Of a stretch of 64,000 nucleotides of DNA, positions 25,441-33,875 are shown piece after piece (position 1 is the first letter of the stretch; the number at the start of each line of letters is the position of its first letter). Under the pieces are notes generated by a model. It searched no databases and was not told the DNA's origin. It worked only from the letters and a program-made list of their open reading frames with translations. Made by a program: the position numbers and the translations under genes. This DNA comes from Streptomyces lomondensis (GTDB lineage Bacteria; Actinomycetota; Actinomycetes; Streptomycetales; Streptomycetaceae). Location of the stretch: contig NZ_BMWC01000008.1 of the NCBI RefSeq assembly GCF_014651035.1, positions 248,001 to 312,000 of the forward strand, read 5' to 3'.

Positions 25441-25815
25441 TCATGCTCCTTGGGCATGGGACGGTGTCTCTGCGGCCGGGCTCGAAGGACTGGACGGACT
25501 TGTGGGAGAAGTCTGTCCCTCGGTGGCCGGTTCGGCGGCGGAGGGCCCGCCCTTGCGTGCACGCCACGCGTTACGCAGCATTTCGTGCCACCGCGGGCGC
25601 TTACGCGGCGGGACATGGTCTACTCCGCCCAGCGACCACGGGTTGCACCGCAGGATGCGCCAGGCCGTGAGTGCCGTTCCCTTGATGGCACCATGCCGGT
25701 CGATGGCCGTGTAGCCGTAGTGTGAGCACGACGGGTAGTACTTGCAGACCGGCCCGAGCAGCGGACTGATCGTCCACTGGTAGAGCTTGATCAGAGCCAG
25801 CAGCGGGTACTTCAT
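25441..25815 (-). CDS. yidD: Membrane protein insertion efficiency factor YidD
   Basis: Small protein of 124 residues aiding YidC-dependent insertion. The family hallmark is intact: IKLYQWTISPLLGPVCKYYP with SCSHYGYTAI following (near residues 9-38), then RILRCNPWSLGGVDHVP. The tail is longer than in E. coli and Pro/Ser-rich. The ATG at 25815 overlaps the rnpA stop by 4 bases (ATGA). Confidence 0.94.
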   Translation of the reverse strand: MKYPLLALIKLYQWTISPLLGPVCKYYPSCSHYGYTAIDRHGAIKGTALTAWRILRCNPWSLGGVDHVPPRKRPRWHEMLRNAWRARKGGPSAAEPATEGQTSPTSPSSPSSPAAETPSHAQGA

Positions 25816-26183
25816 CGCGCGCCCCCTCCCAGCAACCGCTGGAGAGCGGCATCCAGGTCTCGGGCCAGCTGTGCATGGTCGGCGTCGCCCGATCCGGGCA
25901 GCGCTCGTACGACTACCAGGCTACCGGGGGGCAGCTGGGCGACTCGCTCGCGCATCAGGTGGCGAAGCCTGCGCTTCACTTTGTTGCGCACGACCGCGCC
26001 ACCCACGGCTTTGCTCACGACGAAACCCGCACGCGTCGGGGGAGCGCTCTCCCCAGGCGCGTGCGGGTCCGTGGCACCGCTTCGAAGGTGGACGACGAGG
26101 GTAGGGCGTCCAGCCCTACGACCTCGTCGCACCGCGGTCGCGAAGTCCTCGCGCCGCCTCAGCCGGTTCTCGGTGGGCAGCAC
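25812..26183 (-). CDS. rnpA: Ribonuclease P protein component
   Basis: Basic 123-residue protein cofactor of RNase P, which matures tRNA 5' ends. It starts at GTG 26183 (MLPTENRLRRREDFATAVRRG). The RNR-like motif is NKVKRRLRHLMRE (near residue 70), preceded by FVVSKAVGGAVVR. It lies 21 bases downstream of rpmH and overlaps yidD. Confidence 0.94.
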   Translation of the reverse strand: MLPTENRLRRREDFATAVRRGRRAGRPTLVVHLRSGATDPHAPGESAPPTRAGFVVSKAVGGAVVRNKVKRRLRHLMRERVAQLPPGSLVVVRALPGSGDADHAQLARDLDAALQRLLGGGAR

Positions 26184-26204
26184 GACGTCATGACCTGATC
26201 GGAA

Positions 26205-26342
26205 TCAGGCGGACAGGCGGGCGCGACCCTTGCTACGGCGGGACGCGAGAATCGCGCGGCCGGCACGGGTGCGCATACGCAGCCGGAAGCCGTGGGTCTT
26301 CGCGCGACGACGGTTGTTCGGCTGGAAGGTGCGCTTGCTCAC
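26205..26342 (-). CDS. rpmH: Ribosomal protein bL34
   Basis: A 45-residue, very basic large-subunit protein: MSKRTFQPNNRRRAKTHGFR at its N-terminus and SKGRARLSA at its end, with no gaps relative to the family. It starts at GTG 26342. It heads the minus-strand operon rpmH-rnpA-yidD-yidC-jag and diverges from dnaA. Confidence 0.97.
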   Translation of the reverse strand: MSKRTFQPNNRRRAKTHGFRLRMRTRAGRAILASRRSKGRARLSA

Positions 26343-26560
26343 TCGGGGGCTCCAGAAGAAATCGGTAGTTGCGGGGTGCCGTCCTGGCTGTCACCGTGCG
26401 CCCACGAGTAGCTCGCAGTTACGCCCGAGTGCACCGCTTACCGATCACCCAAATGATCTGTGCCCATCGGAGGCAGGCGGCAGCAGCCATCGACAACTCG
26501 ACCTGGTTACGGTACGCGCGGCTACGCCATCCGGTCAAACCGGGAGCCGCCGGGAGACAC

Positions 26561-26581
26561 TTGTCCACAGGCTGGGGACAA
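26561..26581. promoter_or_regulatory. Convergent DnaA-box pair in the dnaA promoter region
   Basis: TTGTCCACA (26561-26569, plus) and TTGTCCCCA (26573-26581, minus) face each other 3 bp apart, 136 bases upstream of dnaA. A convergent box pair at the dnaA promoter is a known autoregulation site in Streptomyces. It lies in the 374-bp rpmH-dnaA gap, where I see no gene; promoters for both directions must be here but I cannot place them. Confidence 0.75.
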
Positions 26582-26716
26582 CAACTTGAACCGCACCGGC
26601 CGCCCTGACTACCGTGACGGAACTCCGATTCGTTCCCTTATCCCTGACCCACCCGATTTACATCCCGACCCGTCCCAGAACCACACGTTCGTGGGACCTG
26701 TGAGAGAGCGTGCCCT

Positions 26717-28735
26717 GTGGCTGACGTACCTGCCGATCTTGCCGCAGTGTGGCCACGCGTATTGGAGCAGCTCCTCGGGGAGGGCCGCGGCCAGGGTGTC
26801 GAGGCCAAGGACGAGCACTGGATCCGGCGCTGCCAGCCGCTCGCGCTGGTCGCGGACACCGCCCTGCTCGCCGTACCGAACGAATTCGCGAAGGGCGTGC
26901 TCGAGGGCCGTCTGGCGCCGATCGTCAGCGAGACGCTGAGCCGCGAGTGCGGCCGCCCGATCCGGATCGCGATCACCGTCGACGACTCCGCGGGCGAGCC
27001 CCCGGGCCCGCCCGCGCCCCCGGCCCGCTCCCAGCCGCGCTATGAGGAGCCCGAGCACCCGGCCCCGCGCCAGGACCGCGACGGATACGACTCACGCCAG
27101 GACCGCGACGGATACGAGGGGTACGGCCGCCACCGCGCCGACCAGCTGCCGGGAACCGCCGGCGACCAGCTTCCGCCTAAGCGCGGAGATCAAATCCCCA
27201 CGGCCCGTCCCGCGTATCCGTCCGAGTACCAGCGCCCCGAGCCCGGCTCCTGGCCGCGGCCGACGCAGGACGAGTACGGCTGGCAGCAGCAGCGCCTCGG
27301 CTTCCCCGAGCGTGACCCGTACGCGTCACCGCAGCAGGACTCGTACGGCTCTCAGGACTCCTACGGGTCCCAGGACGCGTACGGATCCAAGGAGAAGTAC
27401 GGCTCGCAGGATTCGTACGGTCAGCAGGACACCTATGGGTCGAAGGACTCCTACGGTCCCCCCTCCCAGGACTACCGCCCGCAGTCCATGGAGCGCCCCT
27501 CCTACGAGCCGCCGCGCTCCGACTACGAGACGTCACGCCCCGACTACGACCAGCGCGACCCGGTCCGCCGGGAGCTGCCCGAGCCGCCGCCCGGCTCGGG
27601 GCACGTGCACCGGGGCGGCCCCGTCGGCCCGAACCTGCCCACCACCGGTGCGCCCGGCCCGCTGGCCGCGCAGCCCGCGCCGGCGACCGGCCCGGGTGAG
27701 CCCACCGCGCGTCTGAATCCGAAGTACCTCTTCGACACGTTCGTCATCGGCGCGTCCAACCGCTTCGCGCACGCGGCCGCGGTCGCCGTCGCCGAGGCGC
27801 CGGCGAAGGCGTACAACCCCTTGTTCATCTACGGGGAGTCCGGGCTCGGCAAGACGCACCTGCTGCACGCGATCGGGCACTACGCGCGCAGCCTCTACCC
27901 GGGCACGCGGGTGCGGTACGTGAGCTCGGAGGAGTTCACCAACGAGTTCATCAACTCCATCCGCGACGGCAAGGGCGACAGCTTCCGCAAGCGGTACCGC
28001 GAGATGGACATCCTGCTCGTCGACGACATCCAGTTCCTGGCGGACAAGGAGTCGACGCAGGAGGAGTTCTTCCACACGTTCAACACGCTCCACAACGCCA
28101 ACAAGCAGATCGTGCTGTCCTCCGACCGGCCGCCGAAGCAGCTGGTCACGCTGGAGGACCGGCTGCGGAACCGTTTCGAGTGGGGGCTGATCACCGACGT
28201 CCAGCCGCCCGAGCTGGAGACGCGGATCGCGATCCTCCGCAAGAAGGCGGTGCAGGAGCAGCTGAACGCGCCGCCGGAGGTGCTGGAGTTCATCGCGTCG
28301 CGGATCTCGCGCAACATCCGTGAGCTGGAGGGCGCGCTGATCCGGGTCACGGCGTTCGCCTCGCTCAACCGGCAGCCGGTCGACCTGGGGCTGACGGAGA
28401 TCGTCCTCAAGGACCTCATCCCCGGCGGCGACGATTCCGCTCCCGAGATCACGTCCACGGCCATCATGGGCGCGACGGCGGACTACTTCGGGCTGACCGT
28501 CGAGGACCTGTGCGGCACCTCGCGCGGCCGCGCACTCGTCACCGCCCGGCAGATCGCCATGTACCTGTGCCGTGAGCTGACCGACCTGTCGCTGCCGAAG
28601 ATCGGCGCGCTGTTCGGCGGGCGCGACCACACGACCGTCATGCACGCGGACCGCAAGATCCGCAACCTGATGGCCGAGCGCCGCTCCATCTACAACCAGG
28701 TCACGGAGCTGACCAACCGCATCAAGAACGGCTGA
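26717..28735 (+). CDS. dnaA: Chromosomal replication initiator DnaA
   Basis: Binds DnaA boxes and opens oriC. Its 672 residues exceed the usual length of about 450 because domain II is expanded, as known in Streptomyces. Domain I spans about residues 1-90. Domain II (about 95-325) is disordered, with a Tyr-Gly-rich repeat tract at about 207-255. The AAA+ domain III has Walker A GESGLGKT at 373-380 and Walker B ILLVDDIQF. Domain IV carries the box-binding signature GRDHTTVMHADRKI near 635-648. GTG 26717 is the start. It ends at a strong hairpin, and oriC follows. Confidence 0.98.
   Translation: MADVPADLAAVWPRVLEQLLGEGRGQGVEAKDEHWIRRCQPLALVADTALLAVPNEFAKGVLEGRLAPIVSETLSRECGRPIRIAITVDDSAGEPPGPPAPPARSQPRYEEPEHPAPRQDRDGYDSRQDRDGYEGYGRHRADQLPGTAGDQLPPKRGDQIPTARPAYPSEYQRPEPGSWPRPTQDEYGWQQQRLGFPERDPYASPQQDSYGSQDSYGSQDAYGSKEKYGSQDSYGQQDTYGSKDSYGPPSQDYRPQSMERPSYEPPRSDYETSRPDYDQRDPVRRELPEPPPGSGHVHRGGPVGPNLPTTGAPGPLAAQPAPATGPGEPTARLNPKYLFDTFVIGASNRFAHAAAVAVAEAPAKAYNPLFIYGESGLGKTHLLHAIGHYARSLYPGTRVRYVSSEEFTNEFINSIRDGKGDSFRKRYREMDILLVDDIQFLADKESTQEEFFHTFNTLHNANKQIVLSSDRPPKQLVTLEDRLRNRFEWGLITDVQPPELETRIAILRKKAVQEQLNAPPEVLEFIASRISRNIRELEGALIRVTAFASLNRQPVDLGLTEIVLKDLIPGGDDSAPEITSTAIMGATADYFGLTVEDLCGTSRGRALVTARQIAMYLCRELTDLSLPKIGALFGGRDHTTVMHADRKIRNLMAERRSIYNQVTELTNRIKNG
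27334..27480 (+). repeat. Tandem Tyr-Gly repeats in DnaA domain II
   Basis: About seven degenerate copies of a 6-7-residue unit, typified by QDSYGSQDSYGSQDAYGSKE and continuing with KYGSQDSYGQQDTYG. They lie inside the disordered domain II of DnaA. Confidence 0.8.
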
Positions 28736-28758
28736 CAGCGACGACAGCACACCGCTGA

Positions 28759-28786
28759 GGGCGCCCCGGAGGACTCCGGGGCGCCC
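28759..28786 (+). terminator. Terminator after dnaA
   Basis: Arms 28759-28771 and 28774-28786 are exactly complementary (GGGCGCCCCGGAG); the inner base pairs must open to form the loop. TTCTTCTCG follows. Confidence 0.85.
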
Positions 28787-28789
28787 TTC

Positions 28790-29400
28790 TTCTCGTTCCA
28801 CCGCCACCTGTCATCCCCCTGCCGAAGCCCATCGCCGGGCACCCTCCCGCAACCCCCTGTTCGAATAGCCACCGCGTTACGGCCTCCCTCCACAGATTCG
28901 GGGACTTTCTGCCGTCCACATCCTGGGGACCGGGGAGTTGTCCAGACCGTGTCCACAGAAGGCGCTGTTGAAAGACCATCAGACCAGCTCAGGTGGTTGT
29001 GGATCCGTGGACGGAGGATCTCCACAGACTGTGGACGGAGCGGGGATCCACAGGCTGTGCACCGAGTTGTCCACCGGCCGCCCACAGGCTGGGGGCCGTT
29101 GTCCCCAGCGATCAGCCGCTTCTCCACATGCCTGTCCACTGTTCGGCAACGCGACGCGCCTCCTCACCGGGTCGAGTGAAAGGCGTCACACAAAGCTGCC
29201 GGGTTGGGCTGTGGGAAAGGTGGGTAAAGCTGGGGACAGCACTGGGGAAAACTCGCCCCACCCTGTGCACGGTGTGTGCAGAACTTTCTGTTCTCCACAG
29301 CTACACCCGGTTGTCCACCGCTCGCGCCCACAGGCCCGGTGGACAAAATTCGCGCTCTGAGCTGGGCAAACGTGGTTATCCACGGTATCCACAGGCCCTA
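28790..29400. other. oriC: Origin of replication oriC
   Basis: Non-coding region between dnaA and dnaN with at least 15 DnaA-box-like 9-mers (consensus TTGTCCACA). Examples on plus are 28912 CCGTCCACA, 28949 GTGTCCACA, 29018 ATCTCCACA, 29044 GGATCCACA, 29067 and 29311 TTGTCCACC, 29120 and 29291 TTCTCCACA, 29376 TTATCCACG and 29385 GTATCCACA. Examples on minus are 28998, 29030 and 29338. The boxes fall into two groups, about 28912-29140 and 29231-29393, with a box-poor stretch between. Streptomyces oriC is known to have about 19 boxes in two groups. The rest, to the dnaN start at 29639, holds no gene I can support. Confidence 0.95.
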
Positions 29401-29638
29401 CTACTACGTCCGACTAGAGAGAGAGCGGAATTCGTTTCGAAGCGGGTCCTGTGCACAACTCGCCCTCCGGTGCCCGACCGCCCCTCGTCACGACTTGACC
29501 CCGAGAGGCACCTACTGTCAGTGCCGTGCGTCAGACTGGTCCCCGGTGTCCTCCCCATCACAGGGGCCGGAGACACCGAGTCAGACGACGAAGGCGAAGC
29601 AGGGCGAGAACGCCGGCAACAGCAGGAGGCGGCTTACG

Positions 29639-30769
29639 GTGAAGATCCGGGTGGAACGCGACGTACTCGCGGAGGCAGTGGCCTGGGCGGCGCGCAGCCT
29701 CCCGGCCCGTCCGCCGGCGCCTGTCCTCGCCGGCCTGCTGCTGAAGGCCGAGGACGGCCAGCTGAGCCTGTCCAGCTTCGACTACGAGGTCTCCGCACGC
29801 GTGTCGGTGGAGACGGAGGTCGAGGAGGAGGGCACGGTCCTGGTCTCCGGCCGCCTGCTCGCGGACATCTGCCGCGCGCTCCCCAACCGGCCGGTGGAGA
29901 TCTCCACAGACGGTGTACGGGCGACGGTGGTGTGCGGCTCCTCCCGGTTCACACTCCACACCCTGCCTGTGGAGGAGTACCCGGCCCTGCCGCAGATGCC
30001 GAACGCTACGGGCACGGTCCCCGGTGAGGTCTTCGCCTCCGCGGCCGCCCAGGTGGCCATCGCGGCGGGCCGCGACGACACGCTGCCCGTCCTCACGGGC
30101 GTCCGCATCGAGATCGAGGGCGACACGGTCACGCTGGCGTCGACCGACCGCTACCGCTTCGCGGTCCGCGAGTTCCTGTGGAAGCCGGAGAACCCGGAGG
30201 CCTCCGCGGTCGCCCTGGTCCCCGCCAAGACGCTTCTGGACACCGCCAAGGCCCTGACGAGCGGCGACCAGGTGACCCTGGCGCTGTCCGGCTCGGGCTC
30301 GGGCGAGGGCCTGATCGGCTTCGAGGGCGCCGGCCGCCGTACGACGACCCGCCTGCTGGAGGGCGACCTCCCGAAGTACCGCACGCTGTTCCCGACGGAG
30401 TTCAACAGCGTCGCCGTCATCGAGACGGCCCCCTTCGTGGAGGCCGTCAAGCGCGTGGCCCTGGTCGCCGAGCGCAACACCCCGGTGCGGCTCAGCTTCG
30501 AGCAGGGCGTCCTCATCCTGGAGGCGGGCTCCAGCGACGACGCACAGGCTGTGGAAAGGGTCGACGCCCAGCTGGAGGGCGACGACATCTCGATCGCCTT
30601 CAACCCGACGTTCCTGCTGGACGGCCTGAGCGCCATCGACTCCCCGGTCGCCCAGCTCTCCTTCACGACGTCCACGAAGCCCGCGCTGCTCAGCGGCAAG
30701 CCGGCGCTGGACGCCGAGGCGGACGAGGCCTACAAGTACCTGATCATGCCGGTGCGGCTCAGCGGCTGA
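29639..30769 (+). CDS. dnaN: DNA polymerase III sliding clamp (beta subunit)
   Basis: Ring-shaped processivity clamp of 376 residues. Start GTG 29639 (MKIRVERDVLAEAVAWAARS) follows AGGAGG at a good distance; the frame stays open far upstream into oriC, but that part is not coding. Three clamp domains can be followed: LPARPPAPVLAGLLL in the first, GRDDTLPVLTGVRIEI in the second, ERNTPVRLSFEQGVL in the third. It ends with the conserved YLIMPVRL. Confidence 0.97.
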   Translation: MKIRVERDVLAEAVAWAARSLPARPPAPVLAGLLLKAEDGQLSLSSFDYEVSARVSVETEVEEEGTVLVSGRLLADICRALPNRPVEISTDGVRATVVCGSSRFTLHTLPVEEYPALPQMPNATGTVPGEVFASAAAQVAIAAGRDDTLPVLTGVRIEIEGDTVTLASTDRYRFAVREFLWKPENPEASAVALVPAKTLLDTAKALTSGDQVTLALSGSGSGEGLIGFEGAGRRTTTRLLEGDLPKYRTLFPTEFNSVAVIETAPFVEAVKRVALVAERNTPVRLSFEQGVLILEAGSSDDAQAVERVDAQLEGDDISIAFNPTFLLDGLSAIDSPVAQLSFTTSTKPALLSGKPALDAEADEAYKYLIMPVRLSG

Positions 30770-30780
30770 GGTCCGGCGGC

Positions 30781-30800
30781 TGTCCACAGGCTGGGGACAA
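30781..30800. promoter_or_regulatory. Second copy of the convergent DnaA-box module (dnaN-gnd gap)
   Basis: TGTCCACAGGCTGGGGACAA is identical over 20 bp to the dnaA-promoter element at 26562-26581. It lies 12 bases after the dnaN stop and about 130 bases upstream of gnd. Confidence 0.65.
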
Positions 30801-30932
30801 ACCCGCAGGTGAGGGCGTACGACTGAGCGCGTATGCCCACAGATGTGCGCGAGCGTCCGGGTTTAGGCTCGGCACGGTACGAAAGTGCCGCAACGCCACG
30901 TCGGACACCTGCAAACCTAAGGAACACAACTG

Positions 30933-31808
30933 ATGGAGCTCGGTCTCGTCGGCCTCGGCAAGATGGGCGGCAACATGCGCGAGCGGATCCGCCGCGCGGG
31001 CCACACCGTCTACGGATACGACCGCAACCCGGACCTCGCCGATGTCCACAGCCTCCAGGAACTTGTGGGCAAGCTCAGCGGCCCGCGCGTGGTCTGGGTG
31101 ATGGTCCCGGCGGGCGAGCCCACGCAGTCCACGATCGACGAGCTCGCCGAGCTGCTGGAGCCGTGCGACGTCGTCGTGGACGGCGGCAACTCCCGCTGGA
31201 CGGACGACGAGAGGCACGCCGAGGAGCTGGCGGCCAAGGGCATAGGCTTCGTCGACTGCGGTGTCTCCGGGGGCGTCTGGGGCCTGGAGAACGGCTACGC
31301 GCTGATGTACGGCGGCGACAAGGAGAACGTCGCCAAGGTGCAGCCGATCTTCGACGCCCTCAAGCCGGAGGGCGAGTTCGGCTCGGTGCACGCCGGCAAG
31401 GTCGGCGCCGGCCACTTCGCGAAGATGGTCCACAACGGCATCGAGTACGCGATGATGCAGGCCTACGCCGAGGGCTGGGAGCTGCTGGAGAAGGTCGACT
31501 CCGTGACCGACGTCCGGGAGGTCTTCCGCTCCTGGCAGGAGGGCACGGTCATCCGCTCCTGGCTGCTGGACCTCGCGGTGAATGCCCTCGACGAGGACGA
31601 GCACCTGGAGGGGCTCCGGGGTTATGCACAGGACTCCGGCGAGGGACGCTGGACTGTGGAGGCCGCGATCGACAACGCGGTGCCCCTGCCGGCGATCACG
31701 GCGTCGCTGTTCGCGCGGTTCGCCTCCCGCCAGGAGGACTCGCCCCAGATGAAGATGATCGCGGCGCTGCGGAACCAGTTCGGCGGCCACGCGGTCGAGA
31801 AGAAGTAA
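30933..31808 (+). CDS. gnd: 6-Phosphogluconate dehydrogenase (short form)
   Basis: Oxidatively decarboxylates 6-phosphogluconate to ribulose-5-phosphate in the pentose phosphate pathway. At 291 residues it is the short type, distinct from the 470-residue enzyme. The N-terminal cofactor site is MELGLVGLGKMGGNMRERI, followed by DGGNSRWTDD near residue 85, the substrate motif CGVSGGVWGLENGY near 110, and the catalytic region GAGHFAKMVHNGIEYAMMQ near 160. It follows dnaN in the conserved origin cluster. NAD versus NADP use cannot be decided here. Confidence 0.93.
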   Translation: MELGLVGLGKMGGNMRERIRRAGHTVYGYDRNPDLADVHSLQELVGKLSGPRVVWVMVPAGEPTQSTIDELAELLEPCDVVVDGGNSRWTDDERHAEELAAKGIGFVDCGVSGGVWGLENGYALMYGGDKENVAKVQPIFDALKPEGEFGSVHAGKVGAGHFAKMVHNGIEYAMMQAYAEGWELLEKVDSVTDVREVFRSWQEGTVIRSWLLDLAVNALDEDEHLEGLRGYAQDSGEGRWTVEAAIDNAVPLPAITASLFARFASRQEDSPQMKMIAALRNQFGGHAVEKK

Positions 31809-31839
31809 CCGAGCACCGAGGGAGGTCGGCGAAACGACC

Positions 31840-32961
31840 ATGCACGTCACGCATCTGTCGCTGGCCGACTTCCGCTCGTATCCCCGGGTCGAGGTCCCGC
31901 TCGACCCGGGGGTGACGGCCTTCGTCGGGCCGAACGGGCAGGGCAAGACCAACCTCGTCGAGGCCGTCGGCTATCTCGCCACCCTCGGCAGCCACCGGGT
32001 CTCCTCCGACGCCCCCCTGGTCCGCATGGGCGCCGACCGCGCGATCATCCGGGCCCAGGTCCGGCAGGGCGAGCGGCAGCAGCTGGTCGAGCTGGAGCTG
32101 AACCCGGGGCGCGCCAACCGGGCCCGGATCAACAGGTCCTCACAGGTCAAGCCGCGTGACGTGCTGGGGATCGTACGGACGGTCCTGTTCGCTCCGGAGG
32201 ATCTCGCCCTGGTCAAGGGCGATCCCGGGGAGCGGCGCCGCTTCCTCGACGAGCTGATCACCGCGCGCTCCCCGCGCATGGCCGGGGTCCGCTCCGACTA
32301 CGACCGCGTCCTCAAGCAGCGCAACACCCTGCTGAAGTCGGCCGCGCTGGCCCGACGGCACGGCGGCCGCAGCATGGACATGTCCACGCTCGACGTATGG
32401 GACCAGCACCTCGCGCGCGCGGGCGCCGAGCTGCTCGCCCAGCGCCTGGACCTGATCGCCACGATCCAGCCGCTCGCGGACAAGGCGTACGAGCAACTCG
32501 CCCCCGGTGGCGGCCCGATCGCCCTGGAGTACAAGCCGTCCGCGCCGGGCGAGGCGCACACGCGCGAGGACCTCTACGAGCAGCTGACGGCCGCGCTCGC
32601 CGAGGCCCGCAAGCAGGAGATCGAGCGCGGTGTCACCCTGGTCGGCCCGCACCGGGACGACCTCCAGCTCAAGCTCGGCCAGCTGCCCGCCAAGGGCTAC
32701 GCCTCGCACGGCGAGTCCTGGTCCTACGCGCTGGCGCTGCGCCTGGCCTCGTACGACCTGCTCAGGGCGGAGGGCAACGAGCCGGTGCTGGTGCTCGACG
32801 ACGTTTTCGCCGAGCTGGACACCCGCCGGCGTGAGCGCCTCGCCGAGCTGGTCGCACCGGGCGAGCAGGTCCTGGTGACCGCCGCGGTCGACGACGACGT
32901 ACCGCATGTGCTGTCCGGGGCGCGGTTCTCCGTGTCCGAGGGGACGGTGGAGCGCGTATGA
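31840..32961 (+). CDS. recF: DNA replication/repair protein RecF
   Basis: SMC-like ATPase of 373 residues that promotes RecA loading at ssDNA gaps. It has Walker A GPNGQGKTNLVEAV (about residues 30-43), family motifs SSDAPLVRMG and LVKGDPGERRRFLDELI, and a C-terminal signature/Walker B segment with VLVLDDVFAELD near 318. Start ATG 31840; its stop overlaps the next gene by 4 bases (ATGA). Confidence 0.96.
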   Translation: MHVTHLSLADFRSYPRVEVPLDPGVTAFVGPNGQGKTNLVEAVGYLATLGSHRVSSDAPLVRMGADRAIIRAQVRQGERQQLVELELNPGRANRARINRSSQVKPRDVLGIVRTVLFAPEDLALVKGDPGERRRFLDELITARSPRMAGVRSDYDRVLKQRNTLLKSAALARRHGGRSMDMSTLDVWDQHLARAGAELLAQRLDLIATIQPLADKAYEQLAPGGGPIALEYKPSAPGEAHTREDLYEQLTAALAEARKQEIERGVTLVGPHRDDLQLKLGQLPAKGYASHGESWSYALALRLASYDLLRAEGNEPVLVLDDVFAELDTRRRERLAELVAPGEQVLVTAAVDDDVPHVLSGARFSVSEGTVERV

Positions 32962-33488
32962 GCACGCAGGAGCCGAAGAAGACCCCCGAGCCCTCCGGCG
33001 TCGACCTCGCGCGCGTGGCGCTCCGCGCGGCCAAGGACGCGGCACGCGCGCGTGGGGACGCGGCGCAGCAGAAGAAGCAGGCGCGCCGCGGTGGCGGGCT
33101 GCGCTCCGGCGCGCGCGCCGACGGCCGCGACCCCATGGCGCTCGGCTCCGCGATCAACCGGCTGATCACCGAGCGCGGCTGGGAGGCCCCGGCCGCGGTG
33201 GGCGGCGTGATGGGCCGCTGGCCGCAGATCGTCGGCGAGGACGTGGCCAAGCACTGCGTGCCGGAGAAGTACGACGAGGACGAGCACGTCCTGACGGTGC
33301 GCTGCGACTCGACGGCCTGGGCGACGAACCTCAGGCTGCTCGCCCCGACCCTGGTCGCCCGCCTCAACGAGGACCTGGGCCACGGCACCGTGCGCCAGAT
33401 CAAGGTCATGGGACCCGGTGGTCCCGCGCGCCGCTACGGCCCTCTGCGTGTCCCCGGCAGCAGCGGACCGGGCGACACCTACAGGTGA
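32958..33488 (+). CDS. dciA: DUF721/DciA-family protein
   Basis: A 176-residue protein. The DUF721 domain lies at about residues 60-150: LGSAINRLITERGWEAPAAV, VMGRWPQIVGEDVAKHC, LTVRCDSTAWATNLRLL. In bacteria lacking DnaC/DnaI, DciA proteins are the operator or loader of the replicative helicase DnaB. The basic, Lys/Arg-rich N-terminus fits DNA binding. The ATG overlaps the recF stop, so translation is coupled. Assignment as DciA rests on family membership and on its place between recF and gyrB. Confidence 0.88.
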   Translation: MSTQEPKKTPEPSGVDLARVALRAAKDAARARGDAAQQKKQARRGGGLRSGARADGRDPMALGSAINRLITERGWEAPAAVGGVMGRWPQIVGEDVAKHCVPEKYDEDEHVLTVRCDSTAWATNLRLLAPTLVARLNEDLGHGTVRQIKVMGPGGPARRYGPLRVPGSSGPGDTYR

Positions 33489-33875
33489 CTTACGTCACGT
33501 CTCTCCGGCCCGGGTCGGCGGGCGCGACCCTCCCGTCATGCCACCGCACACGGTTGCGAATCGCGACCTGACTCCGAAGTAGCCAAGGGTTGACGGCCGG
33601 AAGCGCTGAGTGCCTCCGTGAGCCTCTTGGAGCCCCCATCCGTATATCGGGAGTCGGACAAGACCCGTCGAGGGCGGCACATGCGGACTCAGGTACCGGC
33701 AAACCCCCATCAGTGTCAGTGCTACCGGTAGACTGGAAGTAATCCCGCCCCACTCGTGGGGACCGTCCGGGAAAAGCTGAGCAACGCTGATCAAGGCTTA
33801 CCAACGCAACATGCCGCAGCCGCTCCGGCAACCCGCCGACGAGCCTGGCTCGTGCTGTGCCAGAAAGGGCGCTTC
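33489..33875. other. Intergenic region before gyrB
   Basis: 387 bp without a gene I can support. It holds a possible -10 element TAGACT at 33729-33734, but no matching -35 element is evident. The gyrB promoter is expected here; supercoiling control cannot be read from sequence. Confidence 0.4.

Noticed and set aside
29276..29638. Upstream open extension of dnaN into oriC
   Set aside because: It would read DnaA boxes as protein; the conserved DnaN start lies at 29639 with a good ribosome site.
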